Shown piece after piece: positions 1 through 5,558 of a stretch of DNA of 7,187 nucleotides. Each line of letters begins with the position of its first letter. Within the stretch, counting starts at the first letter, position 1. The notes under the pieces were generated by a model. That model was not told the origin of the DNA, did no database searches, and worked only from the letters and a program-made list of their open reading frames with translations. Source of the DNA: URNF01 sp045543675 (lineage in GTDB: Bacteria > Bacillota > Clostridia > Oscillospirales > Acutalibacteraceae); the NCBI GenBank assembly GCA_045543675.1, contig JAZPXM010000124.1, positions 1-7,187 of the forward strand, in the 5' to 3' direction. Made by a program: the position numbers and the translations under genes.

Positions 1-144
1 TATTTTCTTTTTATTAAACATATATACTAATTCTTTACAACATTCTACTGCTTGGTTAATAGTAATTGGTTCATATTCCCCTTGTTCGAATTGTTTTTCT
101 AATTTTGTGTTTTTAATTACTAAAACTGGATAAATTCTTACCAT
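1..144 (-). pseudogene. 5'-truncated fragment of an Elp3/YhcC-like radical SAM protein, running off the left edge
   Basis: Read on the minus strand, 144 down to 1 stays open and encodes about 48 residues. It begins MVRIYPVLVIKNTKLE and continues with EQGEYEPITINQAVE and a Cys-Cys-Lys-Glu-Leu helix. This matches the middle of Elp3-like radical SAM proteins of Clostridia, where a VRIYPTLVIKGT-type strand is followed by E-x-G-x-Y-x-P-L/I and an E-A-V-E helix; the match is from memory of the family. The N-terminal half with the CxxxCxxC cluster-binding motif should lie to the right but is absent. The frame stays open only back to a TAA near 230, and residues upstream of 144 come from a hairpin and do not resemble the family. 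Codons are very A/T-rich, unlike the genes to the right. It is either a decayed remnant or one side of an assembly junction. The 3' end lies outside the window. Confidence 0.55.
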
Positions 145-159
145 GTACAGTATTATATA

Positions 160-206
160 AAATGACCTCGAAACTGACGATGCATCTCGCAGTTTCGAGG
201 TCATTT
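160..206. repeat. Perfect 17-bp inverted repeat (hairpin), possible bidirectional terminator or small mobile-repeat end
   Basis: The arms AAATGACCTCGAAACTG (160-176) and CAGTTTCGAGGTCATTT (190-206) are exactly complementary around a 13-nt loop that contains the palindrome GATGCATC. Outer A and T runs with a G+C-rich core fit a terminator. It lies 135 nt beyond the ychF stop and could end secA-ychF transcription, since on the minus strand the stem is followed by TATATAAT. The T-run is short and mixed, so an inserted palindromic repeat is an equally good reading. Confidence 0.6.
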
Positions 207-340
207 GCATATAATTAATTATATCAAAAGGTTAACAGATAGACGAAATAAAAAAATACTGTTCGCTGGATAAATAAAACATCAAAGATATAAGACTATT
301 TAAAATTTTTTGTTCGATAAGATCGTCTTTAAGAACCTAT
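207..340. other. A+T-rich intergenic spacer downstream of ychF
   Basis: This spacer separates the ychF stop from the hairpin at 160-206. It is rich in A and T runs, and neither strand carries a frame that looks like protein. Only short, weak inverted repeats are visible, such as GTTC at 312-315 with GAAC at 332-335, and no convincing terminator lies immediately after ychF. Confidence 0.5.
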
Positions 341-1438
341 TTAAACATTGAAAAGGAAATTAACGATATCGCCGTCTTTCATGACGTATTCCTTGCCTTC
401 CGAACGGACAAGGCCTTTTTCTTTGGCGGCGTTCATCGAGCCGCACGCAATAAGGTCATCATACGCCACCACTTCGGCGCGGATAAAGCCGCGTTCGAAA
501 TCGGTATGTATTTTGCCTGCCGCCTGCGGCGCTTTGGTACCGTCCACAATGGTCCACGCGCGTACTTCGGTAGGCCCTGCGGTGAGATACGAGATAAGAC
601 CGAGCAGCGAGTAACTTTTCTGAATTAAACGGTCTAATCCTGAATGGGTAAGCCCCAATTCTTCTAAAAACACCGCTTTTTCTTCTTCGTCCATATCCGC
701 AATATCCGCTTCCATCTGCGCACAGATAGGCAGTACTTCGGCGCCTTCTTCTTTGGCGGCTTGTGCTACCTTTTGATAGTTCTCGTTAGCTTCAGGACCA
801 TCGCCCGTAAAATCGTCTTCGGACAGGTTGGCGGCATAGATAATGGGTTTTGCGGTGAGCAGGGTAAGGGTGTTCATAAACGCTTTTTCGTCTTCGTCAC
901 ATTCTACCGCACGGGCAGGTTTACCTGCTTCCAAGGTGGCAAGTATGCGCTTCAACAGGTCCACTTCACCTTGCAAAGTCTTGTCACCTTTTAACGCTTT
1001 GGCGGTGCGGTCCAAACGGCGTTCCACCATTTCCATATCCGCAAAAATCAGTTCCAGATTGATGGTTTCCATATCGCGCAGCGCGTCTACACTACCGTCC
1101 ACGTGGATAATATCATCATTGGCAAAGCAACGTACCACGTGTACGATAGCGTCCACTTCGCGGATATTGGCAAGAAATTTATTGCCTAATCCTTCGCCCT
1201 TGCTGGCGCCTTTTACAAGCCCCGCAATGTCCACAAACTCGATAACCGCGGGGGTAACCTTAGCAGGATTGTACATTTCGGTCAACACATCTAAGCGGTC
1301 ATCGGGTACAGACACGATACCCACGTTGGGATCGATGGTGCAAAACGGATAGTTGGCAGAGCCCGCACCCGCATTGGTAATAGCGTTAAACAAGGTGGAT
1401 TTACCAACGTTGGGCAATCCGACGATACCTAATTTCAT
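341..1438 (-). CDS. ychF: Ribosome-binding ATPase YchF (Obg-family, TGS domain)
   Basis: This is a full-length 365-aa YchF/OLA1 P-loop NTPase; the family is usually ~363-366 aa. It is cytosolic, binds the ribosome, and hydrolyses ATP in preference to GTP. The P-loop GLPNVGKST is at residues 7-15. The switch II/G3 stretch DIAGLVKGASKGEG is at 70-83, with LGNKFL following. The usual NKxD base-specificity motif is replaced by N-L-S-E at 204-207, the substitution linked to ATP preference in this family. A coiled-coil-like helical insert runs from about 120 to 175. The C-terminal TGS domain starts near 280, with TAGPTEVRAW at 286-295 and KIHTDFERGFIRAE at 309-322. The ATG at 1438 has AAGGAG eight nt upstream. 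It is the second gene of an operon with secA, 12 nt after the secA stop, so translational coupling is likely. Confidence 0.97.
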   Translation of the reverse strand: MKLGIVGLPNVGKSTLFNAITNAGAGSANYPFCTIDPNVGIVSVPDDRLDVLTEMYNPAKVTPAVIEFVDIAGLVKGASKGEGLGNKFLANIREVDAIVHVVRCFANDDIIHVDGSVDALRDMETINLELIFADMEMVERRLDRTAKALKGDKTLQGEVDLLKRILATLEAGKPARAVECDEDEKAFMNTLTLLTAKPIIYAANLSEDDFTGDGPEANENYQKVAQAAKEEGAEVLPICAQMEADIADMDEEEKAVFLEELGLTHSGLDRLIQKSYSLLGLISYLTAGPTEVRAWTIVDGTKAPQAAGKIHTDFERGFIRAEVVAYDDLIACGSMNAAKEKGLVRSEGKEYVMKDGDIVNFLFNV

Positions 1439-1446
1439 ATAGTTTA

Positions 1447-1453
1447 CTCCTTA
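1447..1453 (-). promoter_or_regulatory. ychF ribosome-binding site overlapping the secA stop codon
   Basis: On the minus strand the secA TAA stop reads directly into GGAG, giving TAAGGAG, so two bases of the stop belong to the AAGGAG Shine-Dalgarno of ychF. The spacer to the ychF ATG is 8 nt. Ribosomes ending secA translation therefore stop on the ychF initiation site, which fits translational coupling. Confidence 0.85.
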
Positions 1454-4192
1454 TTCCGTGACACCGCTGCCACAGCATTTTTTGTATTTCTTACCGCTGC
1501 CGCAGGGGCAAGGGTCGTTTCTGCCGATTTTTTGCGCCGCCGTTTTGCGGACGGGTTGTTTTTTCGCGCTCGCGTCTCCGCCGACGTTAGCGGCGGTTTC
1601 CTGCGCAACCGCTTTTCTCTGCGGTTCTTCTTCGTGCGGACGCACCGCCAAAATCATACGGGCGGTGGTCTCTCGGATGGTGTCGATCATCTCGTCGAAC
1701 ATATTAAACCCTTCGATACGGTATGCTACGACGGGGTCATGCTGCCCGTATGCACGCAGGTGGATACCTGCGCGCAGTTGGTCCATATTGTCGATATGCT
1801 CCATCCAGTAGGTGTCCACATTTTGCAACAGTACCACCCGCTCGACTTCGCGCATACGTTCGCCGAACAGTTTTTCCTGCTCCGCGTAACGCTTTTCCGC
1901 ACGGTTTACCAGTTCTGCCACCAGGTCATTCGCTTCTAAATCTTCTAACGCCTGCGCGGTATAATGGAAATCGTTGGGCGTGGTGAGTACACCCAAGAAA
2001 TGTTCACGCAAACTCGCCAAATTCCATTCTTCGCGGTTCTCACTGCCGGTAAACAGCGCCACCGTTTCGGCAATATTATCGGTCACCATTTTGAAAACGT
2101 TTTGATGCATATTTTCGCCGTCCAGCACCTTTTTACGTTCACCGTAAATGATCTCGCGCTGTTTGTTCATCACGTCGTCATATTTCAAAACGTCGCGGCG
2201 AATCTGGAAGTTGCGGTCTTCAACGCGTTTTTGCGCGTTTTCAATGACCTTAGATACCATAGGCAGTTCCAACGCCAATTCATCAGTCATACCGATACGA
2301 CCCATCATCATATCCAACTGGTCACCGCCGAACAACCGCAACAAATCGTCTTCAAAGGACATATAAAAACGGGATGCACCCGGGTCACCCTGACGACCTG
2401 CACGACCGCGCAACTGGTTGTCGATACGGCGGGATTCGTGCCGTTCGGTACCGATAATGAACAGACCGCCTGCCTTGCGCACGGCTTCTGCTTCGGGCGC
2501 TATCTGTGCTTTATACATATCGTGCAATTCTTTAAAGGTGGCACGCGCCGCCAGAATTTCCGCATCGTCCGTCTCGCCGAACGCGGTGGATTCCGCTATC
2601 AGTTCTTCGGGCATACCGTCCGCACGCATCTGGGCTTTTGCCATAAATTCGGGGTTACCGCCAAGCATAATATCGGTACCGCGCCCCGCCATATTGGTGG
2701 CAATGGTCACCGCACCGAGTTTGCCTGCCTGCGCGATGATACCCGCTTCTTTTTCGTGGTATTTCGCGTTCAACACTTCGTGCGGAATACCTTGCGTGCG
2801 CAAAATTTTAGACAACGCTTCGGATTTTTCAATAGACACGGTGCCGACCAGTACGGGTTGCTGACGTTTATGACATTCTGCAATCTGGTCTACGACCGCT
2901 TTGAACTTTGCTTTTTCGCTTTTGTAGATCGCGTCGGGCATATCTTCGCGCACGACGGGCTTATTGGTGGGGATCTCCACCACGTCTAAGCGATAAATTT
3001 CGCCAAATTCCGCCGCTTCGGTTTTCGCCGTACCGGTCATACCCGACAACTTGTTGTATAAACGGAAATAGTTCTGGAACGTAACGGTAGCAAGGGTCTT
3101 GCTCTCACGCTCGACCTGCACCCCTTCTTTGGCTTCAATTGCCTGATGCAGACCTTCGTTATACCGTCTGCCGGGCATCAAACGTCCCGTAAACTCGTCA
3201 ACGATAACCACCTGGCCGTCTTTTACCACGTAATCCACGTCACGACGCATCACGCCGCACGCTTTAATGGCTTGGTTGATATGGTGCAGTAAGGTGACGT
3301 TTTCCATATCCATCAGGTTGTCAACCGCAAAGAACTTTTCGGCCTTTTCAACGCCCGCACGGGTCAAGGTGGCGGTTTTTGCCTTTTCGTCGACGATATA
3401 ATCGCCGTCCACCGTGTCCTGCTCCTTCTTGACGTCCATTTCCTTGATGCGGAACGCTTTTAAACGTTTTGCAAACTGGTCTGCACGTGCGTACAGGTCG
3501 GTGGATTTATCCCCTTGTCCCGAAATAATGAGCGGCGTACGCGCTTCGTCAATCAAAATGGAGTCCACTTCGTCCACAATGGCGAAATGGTGACCGCGTT
3601 GCACAAGGTCTTCCTTATACAGCACCATATTGTCGCGCAGATAGTCAAACCCCAGCTCGTTATTGGTGCCGTAGGTGATGTCAGCGGCGTATGCCGCACG
3701 GCGTTCATCTTTGGAAAGTCCGTGCACGATGAGCCCTACCGACAACCCTAAATAGCGGTATACTTTGCCCATCCATTCGCTGTCGCGGCGGGCAAGATAA
3801 TCGTTGACCGTCACGATGTGTACGCCTTTGCCGGTCAATGCGTTCAAGTATGCAGGCAGCGTAGCAACCAAGGTTTTGCCTTCACCCGTACGCATTTCCG
3901 CAATACGCCCTTGGTGCAGTACGATACCGCCCAAAATCTGTACAGGGAAATGCCGCATACCGAGCACACGGTCAGCGGCTTCGCGACACACCGCAAACGC
4001 TTCGGGCAGAATGTCGTCGGTGGTTTCGCCGTTTGCCAAACGTGCTTTTAATACGTCGGTTTGTGCTTTCAATTCGTCGGTGCTCATAGCGCGGTAGGTT
4101 TCTTCCAACGCTAACACCTTATCACGCAGCGGTAATAACCGCTTGATCGCTTTTTCATTCGCATCGCCGAACAATGCCTTGAAGAGTCCCAT
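1451..4192 (-). CDS. secA: Preprotein translocase ATPase subunit SecA
   Basis: This is the ATP-driven motor that pushes unfolded preproteins through SecYEG at the membrane. The chosen ATG gives 913 aa, within the family's usual ~800-910 or slightly above. Residues from that start: Walker A MRTGEGKT at 100-107; YGTNNELGFDYLRDN at 174-188; Walker B DEVDSILIDEARTPLI at 207-222, splitting around the preprotein cross-linking domain; SGMTGTAKTEAAEF of the second nucleotide-binding fold at 383-396; NMAGRGTDI at 500-508; and GTERHESRRIDNQLRGRAGR at 581-600. The helical scaffold and wing domains follow. A basic linker leads to a SEC-C zinc motif, RNDPCPCGSGKKYKKCC at 891-907, with Cys 895, 897, 906 and 907; in the family this tail binds zinc, ribosomes or SecB. 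The GTG at 4198 is an alternative start, but it lies only 3 nt from the AAGGA site, whereas ATG 4192 is 9 nt away. The gene leads the secA-ychF operon. Confidence 0.98.
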   Translation of the reverse strand: MGLFKALFGDANEKAIKRLLPLRDKVLALEETYRAMSTDELKAQTDVLKARLANGETTDDILPEAFAVCREAADRVLGMRHFPVQILGGIVLHQGRIAEMRTGEGKTLVATLPAYLNALTGKGVHIVTVNDYLARRDSEWMGKVYRYLGLSVGLIVHGLSKDERRAAYAADITYGTNNELGFDYLRDNMVLYKEDLVQRGHHFAIVDEVDSILIDEARTPLIISGQGDKSTDLYARADQFAKRLKAFRIKEMDVKKEQDTVDGDYIVDEKAKTATLTRAGVEKAEKFFAVDNLMDMENVTLLHHINQAIKACGVMRRDVDYVVKDGQVVIVDEFTGRLMPGRRYNEGLHQAIEAKEGVQVERESKTLATVTFQNYFRLYNKLSGMTGTAKTEAAEFGEIYRLDVVEIPTNKPVVREDMPDAIYKSEKAKFKAVVDQIAECHKRQQPVLVGTVSIEKSEALSKILRTQGIPHEVLNAKYHEKEAGIIAQAGKLGAVTIATNMAGRGTDIMLGGNPEFMAKAQMRADGMPEELIAESTAFGETDDAEILAARATFKELHDMYKAQIAPEAEAVRKAGGLFIIGTERHESRRIDNQLRGRAGRQGDPGASRFYMSFEDDLLRLFGGDQLDMMMGRIGMTDELALELPMVSKVIENAQKRVEDRNFQIRRDVLKYDDVMNKQREIIYGERKKVLDGENMHQNVFKMVTDNIAETVALFTGSENREEWNLASLREHFLGVLTTPNDFHYTAQALEDLEANDLVAELVNRAEKRYAEQEKLFGERMREVERVVLLQNVDTYWMEHIDNMDQLRAGIHLRAYGQHDPVVAYRIEGFNMFDEMIDTIRETTARMILAVRPHEEEPQRKAVAQETAANVGGDASAKKQPVRKTAAQKIGRNDPCPCGSGKKYKKCCGSGVTE

Positions 4193-4201
4193 AAACACGC
4201 A

Positions 4202-4206
4202 TCCTT
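4202..4206 (-). promoter_or_regulatory. secA ribosome-binding site that decides the start
   Basis: On the minus strand AAAAGGA precedes GTG (4198) and, two codons later, ATG (4192). The gap to GTG is 3 nt and to ATG 9 nt. Normal Shine-Dalgarno spacing favours the ATG, so the protein probably begins MGLFKALFGD, which is also how many SecA proteins start. Confidence 0.75.
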
Positions 4207-4231
4207 TTAATAATTAGGTATATATGATAGT

Positions 4232-4260
4232 AGTATAACACACATTTTCCCTGTTGACAA
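4232..4260 (-). promoter_or_regulatory. Sigma-A-type promoter for secA-ychF
   Basis: On the minus strand a -35 box TTGTCA (4255-4260) and a -10 box TATACT (4232-4237) are separated by exactly 17 nt. Each box matches consensus at five of six positions. The predicted start of transcription is about 4225, leaving a leader of roughly 33 nt that contains the secA ribosome site. Confidence 0.75.
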
Positions 4261-4262
4261 CA
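4252..4262. promoter_or_regulatory. Small palindrome TGTTGACAACA over the secA -35 box
   Basis: TGTTG and CAACA form perfect 5-bp arms around a central A. The palindrome covers the secA -35 box, so a repressor bound here would block that promoter. It is short enough to be chance and no regulator is identified. Confidence 0.3.
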
Positions 4263-4277
4263 AAAATCGCTTACAGG

Positions 4278-4327
4278 ATTGTTTTCCTTGACATTTTTAT
4301 TGTTTTACGGCATAATGTTATTGTTTT
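4278..4327 (+). promoter_or_regulatory. Three ATTGTTTT repeats at 21-bp spacing across the DUF2975-HTH promoter: candidate operator
   Basis: ATTGTTTT occurs at 4278-4285, 4299-4306 and 4320-4327, each exactly 21 bp from the next, about two helical turns, so all three face the same side of the DNA. The first copy lies just upstream of the -35 box, the second in the spacer between -35 and -10, and the third at the expected transcription start. Occupancy would block RNA polymerase. The small HTH protein at 4808-5038 is the obvious candidate ligand (inference). Confidence 0.55.
4288..4316 (+). promoter_or_regulatory. Sigma-A-type promoter for the DUF2975-HTH operon
   Basis: A perfect -35 box TTGACA (4288-4293), a 17-nt spacer and a -10 box CATAAT (4311-4316; five of six matches) point rightward. 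Transcription would start near 4323, only about 18 nt before the ATG. It is divergent from the secA promoter, with 27 bp between the two -35 boxes. Confidence 0.8.
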
Positions 4328-4340
4328 AGGGGGTATCAGT

Positions 4341-4796
4341 ATGTTTGACAGAAAAGCATTGGGCAAGGTACTGGAATGGTTGTTGTTGGGACTGATGTTG
4401 CTGGCGGTGGTGCTCATTGTCACGTTGCCGTGGTCCATTCCCGACGTAACGATGCATTTCCCCGGCGAGCCCGAACGGTTATATGAAAAATATTTTACGG
4501 TACTGGCGGTTTCGGGCGTGATGGCAGAACTGCTGTTGTGGCAGGCGCGCCGTGTGATGCGTAATATCAATACGGGTAAAGCGTTTTCTAAGGATACCGT
4601 CAAACGGTTGTACGTTGCGGGTTGGGAAGCGCTGGTATTGGCGGCATTTTACTTTGTAATGACATTTTTTGTGCATAAATTCTTTATGGTGGCGGTGTTT
4701 GTCGCGTTTACCATTGTGGGCTTGCTGTTGTTCGTGTTGGGACAACTTTTCTCGGAGGCGTTTGCCTATAAAACCGAAAACGATATGACGATATGA
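4341..4796 (+). CDS. DUF2975 family four-helix membrane protein
   Basis: This 151-aa protein has four hydrophobic segments at about residues 12-30, 50-68, 92-110 and 114-136. The cytoplasmic loop NINTGKAFSKDTVKRLYVAGW at 75-95 and the tail ending ENDMTI match what I recall of DUF2975 proteins, which typically carry a G-x-P/A-F-x-x-x-x-V-K-R-L motif. The biochemical role of the family is not known. The ATG at 4341 has AGGGGG 7 nt upstream. An in-frame upstream ATG at 4254 is unlikely because it precedes the promoter and lacks a ribosome site. An HTH gene follows 11 nt later on the same strand. DUF2975 and small HTH genes are commonly paired in Firmicutes, which suggests that the membrane protein modulates or is controlled by the regulator (inference). 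Confidence 0.85.
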   Translation: MFDRKALGKVLEWLLLGLMLLAVVLIVTLPWSIPDVTMHFPGEPERLYEKYFTVLAVSGVMAELLLWQARRVMRNINTGKAFSKDTVKRLYVAGWEALVLAAFYFVMTFFVHKFFMVAVFVAFTIVGLLLFVLGQLFSEAFAYKTENDMTI

Positions 4797-4807
4797 GGTA
4801 AAATCAA

Positions 4808-5038
4808 GTGATCATAATAAATTTAGACGTAATGATGGCAAAACGCAAGATGGGGTTGACCGAACTTGCGGATAAGGTGGGTATCACCTTGGCAAACCTG
4901 TCAATATTAAAAAACAGCCACGCGAAAGCGGTGCGCTTTTCGACGTTAGATGCCATTTGCAAGGCGCTCGACTGTCAACCGGGCGATATATTGGAATATG
5001 TGGCAGAGGAAAACGAAGATATAGACCGTTCCCTATAG
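4808..5038 (+). CDS. Small XRE/Cro-CI-like HTH regulator (YozG-like), partner of DUF2975
   Basis: The product is a 76-aa single-domain DNA-binding protein. The helix-turn-helix lies at about residues 17-36 (LTELADKVGITLANLSILKN), followed by FSTLDAICKALDCQPGDILEY at 45-64, a signature of the short Cro/C1-type family. The start is GTG at 4808, because relatives begin with an M-I-I-x-N-L-D-V-M-L/M-A-K-R-K-M string and GAGG lies 9 nt upstream, overlapping the DUF2975 stop. The gene is the second in a two-gene operon. Autoregulation through the phased ATTGTTTT repeats at 4278-4327 is the simplest model, but it is inference. The acidic tail EENEDIDRSL is outside the fold. Confidence 0.88.
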   Translation: MIIINLDVMMAKRKMGLTELADKVGITLANLSILKNSHAKAVRFSTLDAICKALDCQPGDILEYVAEENEDIDRSL

Positions 5039-5046
5039 CGCAACCC

Positions 5047-5124
5047 CCGTACTGTGGGTGGTCCTAAAAAGAAAAACAGAGAGAATGTATCATAAGCGGT
5101 ACATTCTCTCTTGTCTTTTGTAGA
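5047..5124 (+). repeat. Copy A of a ~78-bp intergenic hairpin repeat
   Basis: The element starts with CCGTACTGTGGGTGGTC (5047-5063). A 14-nt A-rich spacer follows, then a 14-bp hairpin (5078-5111), then TGTCTTTTGTAGA (5112-5124). A second copy in the same orientation is at 7068-7144 with the same layout: 13 of 17 identical bases in the left block, an identical 14-nt spacer length and 11 of 13 identical bases in the right block. The stems differ in sequence but both pair. It begins 8 nt after the HTH stop, so it also ends that operon. Confidence 0.6.
5078..5119 (+). terminator. Rho-independent terminator-like hairpin after the DUF2975-HTH operon
   Basis: AGAGAGAATGTA (5078-5089) pairs perfectly with TACATTCTCTCT (5100-5111). 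One G-U pair and one C-G pair extend the stem, leaving a 6-nt loop. TGTCTTTT follows, a moderate T tract. It is correctly placed for the rightward operon, but the stem is A+T-rich, so termination may be partial. Confidence 0.6.
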
Positions 5125-5143
5125 TGCATACATAGAATTTGTA

Positions 5144-5162
5144 GGGCGACCATCGGTCGTCC
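5144..5162. repeat. Short G+C-rich hairpin, probably a dispersed intergenic repeat
   Basis: GGGCGACC (5144-5151) and GGTCGTCC (5155-5162) form an 8-bp stem with one G-U pair and a 3-nt loop. It is embedded in TTTGTAGGGCGACC...GTCCGTTT, a form I recall from repetitive hairpins between genes in Clostridia. It lies between convergent transcription units and is not followed by a T-run on the leftward side. Confidence 0.4.
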
Positions 5163-5208
5163 GTTTTGTGTCATTTGTTATGTATGGTAGGGTGCTTTTT
5201 GTTTTATA

Positions 5209-5511
5209 TCACACGGTTTCTTCGCGCTTTCTGTCGAGCCGTAAATTTCTGAAATATAAAACAAGGTCAAGTCCCACCATAAACAAATTGAGAAAATAGA
5301 AAAACAGTACATACCATTTTTGTGCGAATGCAGACATATACGCTTCGTTTAAAAATTTCGACGTGATACCCGCGATATAGCCAAAGAAAATCAAACATAA
5401 AAACAAAAACGATTTGCCTTTTGCCGTACGCGATTTATATGATTTTATCACGTTAAGCGGCCAAGACGCGCCAAAACTGACGATCATCACTATTTCTAAA
5501 AATTCTGCCAT
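5209..5511 (-). CDS. PQ-loop/SemiSWEET-like three-helix membrane protein
   Basis: The product is a 100-aa protein with three predicted membrane helices at about residues 5-22, 33-52 and 67-87 and a basic tail (LRLDRKREE). The segment WPLNVIKSYKSRTAKGKS at 17-34 resembles the PQ-loop motif, in which a Pro in the first helix is followed by a K-S/T-x-K-G-x-S turn. One three-helix bundle is the size of bacterial SemiSWEET transporters, which work as dimers on small solutes. Whether this one transports sugar cannot be told. The ATG has AAGGGGG 7 nt upstream. It follows the TIR gene by 47 nt on the same strand with no strong promoter in between, so co-transcription is plausible. The classic PQ dipeptide is P-L here, so the family call is likely but not certain. 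Confidence 0.72.
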   Translation of the reverse strand: MAEFLEIVMIVSFGASWPLNVIKSYKSRTAKGKSFLFLCLIFFGYIAGITSKFLNEAYMSAFAQKWYVLFFYFLNLFMVGLDLVLYFRNLRLDRKREETV

Positions 5512-5558
5512 ACATTCACCCCCTTCCGCACGCTCTTAACTATACAGTCGCTTTGCGA

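Noticed and set aside
843..1352. A 169-codon plus-strand frame antisense to ychF
   Set aside because: It is Ser/Thr/Arg-rich with low complexity and fully covered by the conserved YchF frame, so it is a shadow.
1964..2989. A 341-codon open frame on the plus strand
   Set aside because: It lies wholly antisense to secA, and its composition (rich in Phe, His, Arg and Thr) is what the reverse strand of a highly conserved gene gives. It has no family resemblance or operon context.
4278..4327. Direct repeats considered as a CRISPR or origin-type iteron array
   Set aside because: The units are only 8 bp, there are three copies, they sit on a promoter, and no cas or replication-initiator gene is present; an operator is the better reading.
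5111..5299. A 62-codon plus-strand frame
   Set aside because: It begins in a terminator hairpin, crosses a repeat and overlaps the PQ-loop gene antisense; there is no support for expression.
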